Shown here: in pieces, positions 42,187 to 47,493 of the stretch | How the letters are laid out: every line of letters starts with the position of its first letter | Numbering within the stretch: the first letter of the stretch is position 1 | Assembly: GCA_022563595.1 (NCBI GenBank) | Contig: JADFNB010000024.1 | Location: 1-47,493, forward strand | Origin: Gemmatimonadota bacterium | GTDB lineage: Bacteria; Gemmatimonadota; Gemmatimonadetes; Gemmatimonadales; GWC2-71-9 | Reading direction: 5' to 3' | DNA: 47,493 nucleotides | The notes under the pieces: generated by a model | Told to the model about the DNA's origin: nothing | Databases searched by the model: none | What the model saw: only the letters and a program-made list of their open reading frames with translations | Program-made: the position numbers and the translations under genes

Positions 42187-43182
42187 GTGCCTTCCGAAGC
42201 GACTTCTCCGCCAACTCAGCGACCGCGTGTCGCGATCACCCTGGGCGACCCGCGCGGTATCGGGCCGGAGATCGTGGAAGAGGTGATGGCCGATCCTCCG
42301 GCAGGGGCGGAATACGTGGTGCTTGGACCGGAGGAGATGGTGGCATCCCTGCCAGGGGAGCGGGTTCAGGTCCGCAGGGTGAAAAGTGAGAAGGTGAGCA
42401 GTGAAGGTGATGCGTTTCACCTTTCACCTTTCACCTATTCGCCTGAAGCTGCCGCTCACCAGGTCGCGGCACAGGTCGAACGGGCGGTCGATCTCGCTCT
42501 GGGCGGTGAAGTCGACGCTATCGTGACGGGTCCTGCGGAAAAGCACGCGCTGCATCTGGCGGGCTACCGCTACCCGGGTCACACCGAATGGCTGGCCGCG
42601 CTCGCCGGCGGGGTGGATGTCGCGATGATGCTCGCCGCTGGGCCGCTGCGCGTCGTGTTGGTGACGACACACATACCGCTCAAAGAGGTACCCGCCGCCC
42701 TTACGCGTGAGCGGATTCTGCGCGTGGGAGCGCTCACGCAGGACGCTCTCGTGCAGTGGTGGGGAATCGACGCTCCACGTCTGGCGGTCTGCGCCGTCAA
42801 CCCGCATGCCGGCGAGCACGGGCTCTTCGGGACCGAGGACGAAGAGATCCTGGCGCCGGCCGCCGAGTCGTTGGGGGCCGCGGGGCCGCTGCCCGCCGAC
42901 ACGGTGTTCGTGCGCGCGTTGCGGGGCGAGTTCGACGCGGTACTCGCGCCCTATCACGACGTAGGGATGACGGCAATCAAGGTCGCGGCCTTCGGGAAAG
43001 CGGTGAACGTGACCCTCGGGCTGCCCTTCATTCGGACGGCGCCCGATCACGGAACGGCACTGGATATCGCGGGGAAGGGCGTGGCGGACGCCGGCTCGAT
43101 GCGCGAGGCGGTGGCGTTGGCGGTGCGGTTGGCACAGTGGTCGGCCGCTGTCCGCCCTTTACCGCCCCGACGGAGCCCTTAG
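42187..43182 (+). CDS. pdxA: 4-hydroxythreonine-4-phosphate dehydrogenase
   Basis: This 331-residue enzyme oxidises 4-phosphohydroxy-L-threonine in pyridoxal phosphate synthesis. Motifs: ITLGDPRGIGPEI near residue 17, TGPAEKHAL near 118, YPGHTEWLA, TTHIPLKEVP near 160, VNPHAGEHGLFG near 205, PYHDVGMTAIK near 256 and APDHGTALDIAGKG near 285; the three His metal ligands are included. Residues about 64-84 are an in-frame insertion relative to the family, encoded by a purine/pyrimidine inverted repeat. The start is taken as GTG 42187, 27 nt after surA. Confidence 0.93.
   Translation: MPSEATSPPTQRPRVAITLGDPRGIGPEIVEEVMADPPAGAEYVVLGPEEMVASLPGERVQVRRVKSEKVSSEGDAFHLSPFTYSPEAAAHQVAAQVERAVDLALGGEVDAIVTGPAEKHALHLAGYRYPGHTEWLAALAGGVDVAMMLAAGPLRVVLVTTHIPLKEVPAALTRERILRVGALTQDALVQWWGIDAPRLAVCAVNPHAGEHGLFGTEDEEILAPAAESLGAAGPLPADTVFVRALRGEFDAVLAPYHDVGMTAIKVAAFGKAVNVTLGLPFIRTAPDHGTALDIAGKGVADAGSMREAVALAVRLAQWSAAVRPLPPRRSP
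42376..42437. repeat. GGTGAAA-type inverted repeat embedded in pdxA
   Basis: A purine tract (GGGTGAAAAGTGAGAAGG and onward to GAAGGTGA at 42410) faces TTTCACCTTTCACCTTTCACCT at about 42414-42437. The centre pairs perfectly (AAGGTGA/TCACCTT). It adds about 20 residues without breaking the frame. It resembles the tract before lepA. Confidence 0.7.
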
Positions 43183-43295
43183 CTTTCATATCCGATGCGT
43201 ATACCGGTTTCCCGCACGACGAGCGACCGCCACATGCTCGCCGGTTTCGTCCCGGCGGCCGAGTGCCGTCGCGCAACGCTCGAGTGCAATCAGTG

Positions 43296-44204
43296 ATGCC
43301 TGAGCGCCAAGTCGCCGCCGTCGACTGCGCCCATAGGGGTCCCGGACTGACACAGCACGCCCGCGCGCTCCGGCTCGCGCTGGCGATAACCGTTGTAATC
43401 ATGTTCGCCGAGGTGGCCGGCGGATGGATTGCCAACTCGCTCGCCCTGCTCGCCGACGCGGGACACATGCTGGGCGACGCCGCCTCGATTGGGCTCGCCC
43501 TGTTCGTGGCCTGGATCGCGCAGCGCCCGGTCACACCGCAGAAAACATACGGGTACCTCCGGTTAGAGATCCTGGCTGCGCTGGTGAACGGTGTCGCGCT
43601 GGTCGGTATCTCGGCGTTGATCGTGTGGCAGGCGATCGGCCGGTTGGGCCGCCCGCCCGACGTGCAGTCCGGTGTGATGCTAGGGGTCGCCGCGGTGGGG
43701 CTCGTCGCCAATCTCGCGGCCCTGCGCGTGCTGCGCGGCGGACACCGCCACTCACTCAACATGCGCGGCGCGTATCTCCACGTCATCGGTGATCTGCTCG
43801 GATCGATCGGGACATTGCTCGCCGGTCTGGTGATCGTCGTGACGGGCTGGACCCTCGCCGACCCGATCATCTCCATAGTGATCGCCCTGTTGATCCTGGT
43901 CAGCGCTTGGCGGCTCGTGACCGAGAGCGTCGACGTGCTGCTCGAAGCCACGCCGGGTAACATCTCGCTGGGAGACGTGGAGACGCGGATCGCTTCCATC
44001 CCCGGGATCTCCGACGTTCATGATCTCCACGTGTGGACCGTAACCAGCGGGATGGTGGCCATGACCGGGCACGCGGTGCTCGACGATCCCGATCGCTCGC
44101 AGTTGGTGTTGGAACTGCTTGGTGAGCGGATGGCGGAACTGGGGATCCATCACGTGACGATCCAGTTGGAGAGCGAACGGATGTGCGGGGAGCTGGTCGG
44201 GTGA
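43296..44204 (+). CDS. Cation diffusion facilitator (CzcD/ZitB-like metal exporter)
   Basis: The 302-residue inner-membrane transporter has about six hydrophobic segments. The metal site is clear: [13 protein letters not shown] near residue 50 (His and Asp of helix 2) and [11 protein letters not shown] near 160 (His/Asp of helix 5). A cytoplasmic C-terminal domain starts near 215 ([11 protein letters not shown], then [14 protein letters not shown]). Length and motifs match zinc, cobalt or cadmium exporters using proton antiport. ATG 43296 is chosen; the ORF upstream to 42756 overlaps pdxA in another frame. A 113-bp gap separates it from pdxA, so it may have its own promoter. Confidence 0.9.
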   Translation: MPERQVAAVDCAHRGPGLTQHARALRLALAITVVIMFAEVAGGWIANSLALLADAGHMLGDAASIGLALFVAWIAQRPVTPQKTYGYLRLEILAALVNGVALVGISALIVWQAIGRLGRPPDVQSGVMLGVAAVGLVANLAALRVLRGGHRHSLNMRGAYLHVIGDLLGSIGTLLAGLVIVVTGWTLADPIISIVIALLILVSAWRLVTESVDVLLEATPGNISLGDVETRIASIPGISDVHDLHVWTVTSGMVAMTGHAVLDDPDRSQLVLELLGERMAELGIHHVTIQLESERMCGELVG

Positions 44205-46054
44205 TACGGAATATCGCCATCATTGCGCACGTCGATCACGGTAAGACGACCTTGGTCGACCAGATGCTGCGGCAGGCGGGTGTCTTCCGGGCCAATCAGC
44301 AGGTCGAGGATCGCGTGATGGACTCGAACCCGCTCGAGCGGGAGCGGGGGATCACGATCCTCTCGAAGAACGCGGCGGTTCGGTGGAGCGACACCAAGAT
44401 CAACATCGTCGACACGCCGGGGCACGCGGATTTCGGCGGCGAGGTCGAACGTATCCTGCGCATGGTCAACGGCGTACTGTTGCTGGTCGACGCGGTCGAG
44501 GGCCCAATGCCGCAGACCCGGTTCGTCACCCGGAAAGCGTTGGAGCTGGGGCTGCAACCGATCGTGGTCATCAACAAGATCGATCGGACCGACGCCCGTG
44601 CGTACGAGGTCCATGACGAGGTGCTCGATCTGTTCATCGATCTGGAGGCTACCGAAGCGCAACTCGAAGCACCGTTCCTCTACGCTTCGGCGCGGCATGG
44701 TACTGCGACGCTTTCCCTGGAAGATCCCAGCAGCAATCTCGCACCGCTGTTCGAGGCCATTCTGGAGACGGTACCGCCGCCTCCCTGCGACGCGGCCGGA
44801 CCGTTCCAGCTGCTCATCTCGACGTTGGACTATTCGTCCTACGTGGGCCGGATAGCGATCGGGCGCATCGAGCGGGGAACGGTACACGTGGGCCAGCACG
44901 TGGCGCTGTTGCCGCTGGGCGACCCCGGGATCGTGGATGACGCGGGGGTGGAACGCGCGCGTGTGGTGCGGCTCTACCTGTTCGACGGGCTCCGGCGGGT
45001 CGAGGTCGAGTCGGCTACGGCCGGCGACATCGTGGCGCTGGCCGGGCTGAGTGGGATCGAGATTGGCAAGACCCTCAGCGATCCTGCGCGGCCCGAACGG
45101 CTGCGCGGCATAGCGATCGAGGAGCCGACAATCTCCGTGGATTTCTCGGTCAACACCTCGCCCTTCGCAGGCCGTGCGGGGAAGTACGTGACGTCACGGC
45201 AGGTACGGGAACGGCTCTTCAAGGAACTCGAGCGCAACGTGGCTCTGGCGGTCGAGGAGACCGACCGGCCGGACACCCTCGCGGTCTCGGGGCGAGGGGA
45301 ACTGCACCTCGGCATCCTCATGGAGAACATGCGGCGGGAAGGGTATGAGTTCCAGGTCTCCCGGCCGCGCGTGATCACCAGGCAAGGAGCGGATGGTGCC
45401 AGGCTCGAGCCGTACGAGGAACTGGTCGTCGAGGTCCCCGACGACATGGTGGGTACGGTGATCGAGAAGCTCGGCCCGCGCCGCGCCGAGGTGGTCGAGC
45501 TGAAGCCAACGGGGCGGGGCAAGACCCGCTTGAGTTTCCGCATTCCCGCGAGGGGGCTGTTCGGCTACCGGTCGGACTTCTTGACGGACACGCGCGGCGA
45601 GGGAATTCTACATCATAGATTCTTGGAGTACGGGTCCTGGGCGGGGCCGCTGGCAGACCGGAAGCGCGGGGTGCTGGTCGCGGACAGGGGCGGCGAGGCA
45701 GTTGCCTACGCGATCTTCAACCTGCAACAACGGGCGACGATGTTTGTGCGTCCGGGCGACGGCGTCTACAGAGGGATGATCGTGGGCGAGAACTCGCGCG
45801 GTGGTGACATGGACGTAAACATCACCAAGGAGAAGAAGCTCACGAACATCCGCACCACCGCCACGGACGAGGCTATCCGACTGGAGCCGCCTCGGGAGAT
45901 CACCCTCGAGTTGGCGTTGGAGTACATAGAGGAAGACGAGTTGATCGAAGTGACACCTGACGCGGTGCGTCTGCGGAAGCGCTCACTCGATCCGGCTGAA
46001 CGGCGAAAGGCGGCCCGTGCTGCGTCACGCGCCGCGGCGGAACTCGGTTGTTAG
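44201..46054 (+). CDS. typA: Ribosome-associated GTPase TypA/BipA
   Basis: This 617-residue translational GTPase carries G1 [10 protein letters not shown]2 ERERGITI, G3 [14 protein letters not shown] and G4 NKIDR. Domains III and V have [20 protein letters not shown] and [19 protein letters not shown], and the BipA-specific C-terminal domain follows. It acts on ribosome assembly and stress adaptation in E. coli. GTG 44201 overlaps the CDF stop as GTGA. Together with lepA, this window holds two distinct ribosome-remodelling GTPases. Confidence 0.97.
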   Translation: MIRNIAIIAHVDHGKTTLVDQMLRQAGVFRANQQVEDRVMDSNPLERERGITILSKNAAVRWSDTKINIVDTPGHADFGGEVERILRMVNGVLLLVDAVEGPMPQTRFVTRKALELGLQPIVVINKIDRTDARAYEVHDEVLDLFIDLEATEAQLEAPFLYASARHGTATLSLEDPSSNLAPLFEAILETVPPPPCDAAGPFQLLISTLDYSSYVGRIAIGRIERGTVHVGQHVALLPLGDPGIVDDAGVERARVVRLYLFDGLRRVEVESATAGDIVALAGLSGIEIGKTLSDPARPERLRGIAIEEPTISVDFSVNTSPFAGRAGKYVTSRQVRERLFKELERNVALAVEETDRPDTLAVSGRGELHLGILMENMRREGYEFQVSRPRVITRQGADGARLEPYEELVVEVPDDMVGTVIEKLGPRRAEVVELKPTGRGKTRLSFRIPARGLFGYRSDFLTDTRGEGILHHRFLEYGSWAGPLADRKRGVLVADRGGEAVAYAIFNLQQRATMFVRPGDGVYRGMIVGENSRGGDMDVNITKEKKLTNIRTTATDEAIRLEPPREITLELALEYIEEDELIEVTPDAVRLRKRSLDPAERRKAARAASRAAAELGC

Positions 46055-46074
46055 CACGATTCGCGGGAGAGAGC

Positions 46075-46281
46075 ATGTTGCCCTGGGACGCGGCGGTATC
46101 GGCCGGTCTCCTCGTCGCGCGACTTGAGAAAGACGACGAGTCCGATGACTTCGAGGAAGACGACGAGCTGCCCGATGAGTACGACCAGGACGAGTACGAC
46201 GACGACGACGATGACGAGTTCGACGAGGACGACTTCAGGCCGCTACGGACCCACCTTGGTTTTACCTGCTGCTCCGTCTAG
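46075..46281 (+). CDS. Very acidic small protein
   Basis: This 68-residue product starts at ATG 46075 (purine-rich GGGAGAGAG just upstream, 20 nt after typA). After about 17 ordinary residues, more than half of the next 45 are Asp or Glu, in runs such as DEYDDDDDDEFDEDDF. The C-terminus RPLRTHLGFTCCSV contains a CC pair. A short Asp/Glu-rich protein could act as a DNA mimic, metal binder or ribosome-associated factor, but I do not recognise a family. A TTG at 46048 would extend it by 9 residues. Confidence 0.6.
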   Translation: MLPWDAAVSAGLLVARLEKDDESDDFEEDDELPDEYDQDEYDDDDDDEFDEDDFRPLRTHLGFTCCSV

Positions 46282-46297
46282 ATTCGAGTCCGGTTGA

Positions 46298-46371
<74 letters not shown>

Positions 46372-46380
46372 TAACGACTT

Positions 46381-46403
46381 AGCCCGCCTCCGGCGGGCTT
46401 TTT
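46381..46403 (+). terminator. Intrinsic terminator after tRNA-Ile
   Basis: AGCCCGCC pairs with GGCGGGCT around a TCC loop, followed by TTTTT. This is the best simple terminator in the window and closes the mfd-typA-tRNA stretch. Confidence 0.9.
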
Positions 46404-46483
46404 GGTGCCCGTCCCTACTCAAATCCATACTGACGTGGCTGGCCGTCCCTGTCCGTGGCGGGCCGTGGTTGTCCGAGCACGTC

Positions 46484-46513
46484 TTGCCCTACAAAGGACG
46501 TTTCAGTTATTGT
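46484..46513 (+). promoter_or_regulatory. Candidate promoter of the structured RNA
   Basis: TTGCCC (46484-46489), an 18-bp spacer and TATTGT (46508-46513), giving a predicted start near 46520, just before the first hairpin. The 80 nt between the tRNA terminator and this box show no gene. Confidence 0.4.
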
Positions 46514-46519
46514 CAGGGC

Positions 46520-46690
46520 GGCGGGGGAGAGGGCCGCTGACGCGGACCTGGGCCCTGACACCATTCCCGCAGCCCGGCGGTAGCCGGGCGGCCGACGCAT
46601 CGAACGGGCGATGTGCGGAGCGGATGAGCTCACCCCGGCAGTTCGGGTTCTACGTCATGCGACGTCGGCCCCGACTGCCGGGGTTTTTTT
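46520..46690 (+). ncRNA. Candidate structured RNA (three hairpins plus terminator)
   Basis: This stretch has no convincing ORF but folds as successive hairpins: AGGGCC/GGCCCT (46530-46535/46551-46556), GCCCGGC-GGTA-GCCGGGC (46572-46589), and CGCATCG/CGATGTG (46596-46615, one G-U pair). A 14-bp terminator stem ends it. The order promoter, hairpins, terminator suggests a small RNA of about 170 nt. It could instead be a regulated leader (attenuator) for the AlpA-like gene, whose ATG lies 26 nt after the T run. It does not match RNase P, SRP, tmRNA or 6S RNA features I can recall. Confidence 0.45.
46633..46690 (+). terminator. Terminator of the structured RNA
   Basis: CCCCGGCAGT plus CGGG (one bulged T) pairs with CCCG plus ACTGCCGGGG, 14 bp in all. 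The loop contains a small ACGTC/GACGT hairpin, and seven T residues follow (46684-46690). The stem sits 26 nt before the AlpA-like start. Confidence 0.75.
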
Positions 46691-46715
46691 GCTTTGACCA
46701 AGGAGGGAACGCGAA

Positions 46716-46916
46716 ATGGATACCAAGGTGCCCCGGCTTTTGCGGGTACGTGAAGCGGCCGGGTTAACGGGGCTTCAACCATGGCGGATTTACGAGATGA
46801 TCAAACGCGGCGAAGGTCCGCCTCACCTAAGGGTCAGACGAACGATCTTCATACCCGAAGATGGTCTCGTGCGGTGGATCGAGGAGCGGTCGGCAACGCA
46901 CCACGGCGAGGTGTGA
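46716..46916 (+). CDS. AlpA/excisionase-family helix-turn-helix protein
   Basis: This 66-residue protein has a MerR-like HTH_17 domain: RLLRVREAAGLTGLQPWRIYEMIKRGE then PHLRVRRTIFIPEDGLVRWIE, the pattern of AlpA regulators and phage/ICE excisionases. A consensus AAGGAGG (46700-46706) lies 9 nt before the ATG, the strongest ribosome site in the window and unlike the near-leaderless host genes. It likely binds element ends to direct excision or activates element genes. A ParB-like gene starts 4 nt after its stop. Confidence 0.8.
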   Translation: MDTKVPRLLRVREAAGLTGLQPWRIYEMIKRGEGPPHLRVRRTIFIPEDGLVRWIEERSATHHGEV

Positions 46917-46920
46917 GGTT

Positions 46921-47493
46921 ATGGACACTAAGAGGCGGTGCGTTGAAGAGCGTGTGCCCAACCATCTTCCGGACGCCGCAATGAGCGATACGGCGGCGTT
47001 CTCGGAAACAAAGTACTTCCGGATAGACCAGATCCGGCCCAACCCGTTTCGTGCAATCGACAGCTACCCGCTCGATGAGCGGAAGGTAGAAGCACTACGC
47101 AAATCGATCCGTGCCACCAGTTTCTGGGACAACCTGGTGGGCCGAGTCAACGAGGAGGACGGGAAGCCCGAGCTGGCGTATGGGCACCACCGGTTGGAGG
47201 CCCTGCGACAGGAACTGGGGGAGGCCTCGCGCATCCTGATTACGATCAAGGACCTGAGCGACGCTCAAATGCTCAAGATCATGCTTTGGGAGAACATGGA
47301 GCAGTGGCAAACAGATGCGCTGGGTGACCAGGCCAATATACGGGCGCTCGTGACCGCCTACGCCGATGGCGCCGTGCAACTACCGCCACCGAAACCCAAG
47401 ACCCCCCGGGCCAGGCTGCGCTACGCCCCGAGTTTTCGTCAAGGCTATGTTGCTGGTCGCGACCGGCAAGATCGTCCTTATACGTCCGCTACC
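46921..47493 (+). CDS. ParB/Srx-like nuclease-domain protein (incomplete at window end)
   Basis: An open frame of 191 codons runs off the window. FRIDQIRPNPFR near residues 33-44 and YGHHRLEALRQ near 94 match the ParB N-terminal (ParB/Srx) domain, in which GxHR contacts nucleotide. WDNLVGR, then LSDAQMLKIMLWENMEQW also fits. Such proteins partition plasmids or regulate ICEs and phages. ATG 46921 is taken, with GAGGTG just upstream; ATG 46981 is an alternative that still keeps the domain. No stop is seen before 47493, so the C-terminal part is missing. Confidence 0.8.
   Translation, partial: MDTKRRCVEERVPNHLPDAAMSDTAAFSETKYFRIDQIRPNPFRAIDSYPLDERKVEALRKSIRATSFWDNLVGRVNEEDGKPELAYGHHRLEALRQELGEASRILITIKDLSDAQMLKIMLWENMEQWQTDALGDQANIRALVTAYADGAVQLPPPKPKTPRARLRYAPSFRQGYVAGRDRQDRPYTSAT

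Noticed and set aside
42756-43295. Upstream part of the CDF ORF
   Set aside because: It lies within pdxA in another frame and shows no membrane or family motif.
46415-46633. 72-codon minus-strand ORF over the structured RNA
   Set aside because: Composition is Arg/Ala/Pro-rich without motifs, and the region is better explained by ordered hairpins and a terminator on the plus strand.

Overview
This is a gene-dense, GC-rich bacterial chromosome segment of 47,493 bases. It reads like a member of the Gemmatimonadota or a nearby diderm phylum. The support is indirect: many secreted proteins whose signal peptide ends in Ala-Gln, a TolB-like/TPR protein, membrane Ser/Thr kinase, PP2C and FHA signalling genes, ATP-type PEP carboxykinase, SurA-type chaperones and an FtsEX-EnvC system. 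No rRNA or CRISPR array is present, and no marker fixes the species.

Layout. 1-3,350: a frameshifted XRE regulator remnant, a secreted TolB/TPR protein, a decayed sulfatase-modifying-factor-like remnant, and tRNA-Asn(GTT) with its promoter and a partial copy of its own 3' end. 3,387-7,501 (minus): uvrA and a secreted propeller-like protein. 7,665-11,249 (plus): a flippase-like membrane protein, a three-FHA protein, a PP2C phosphatase and a small ORF. 11,266-14,124 (minus): pckA and an HD phosphohydrolase. 14,342-14,506: a 165-bp MITE-like element whose end supplies the stop codon of the next gene. 14,504-17,981 (minus): pcm, nfo, a small envelope protein and two tandem metzincin-like lipoproteins. 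18,180-20,114 (plus): a Ser/Thr kinase.

20,174-30,214 (minus): one ten-gene run, lepA, glycosyltransferase-9 (heptosyltransferase-like), ROK kinase, PfkB kinase, Bergerat-fold ATPase, STAS-like/winged-helix protein, trans-sulfuration PLP enzyme, ftsE, ftsX, envC. Nearly every junction overlaps as ATGA, GTGA or TGATG, so translation is probably coupled. The EnvC homologue has lost three of four LytM active-site residues, as expected for an FtsEX-controlled amidase activator rather than an enzyme.

30,383-33,216 (minus): an M28 peptidase and a DUF4384-like protein with an Arg/Pro-rich tail. A compact divergent promoter region then leads into a plus-strand run, 33,397-46,281: DUF58, BatA-like, mfd, PPIase lipoprotein, surA, pdxA, CDF metal transporter, typA and a very acidic small protein. 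surA-pdxA adjacency is shared with Enterobacteria.

46,298-end: tRNA-Ile(GAT) with a clear terminator, then a segment of different character. It holds a roughly 170-nt highly structured candidate RNA ending in an intrinsic terminator, an AlpA/excisionase-like gene with an unusually perfect Shine-Dalgarno, and a ParB-like gene running off the window. This looks like the left edge of an integrated element next to tRNA-Ile. Together with the STAS/ATPase module inside the lepA-ftsEX run and the MITE, it is the part most worth following up.

All domain and family assignments come from reading the translated sequence; no database search was run.
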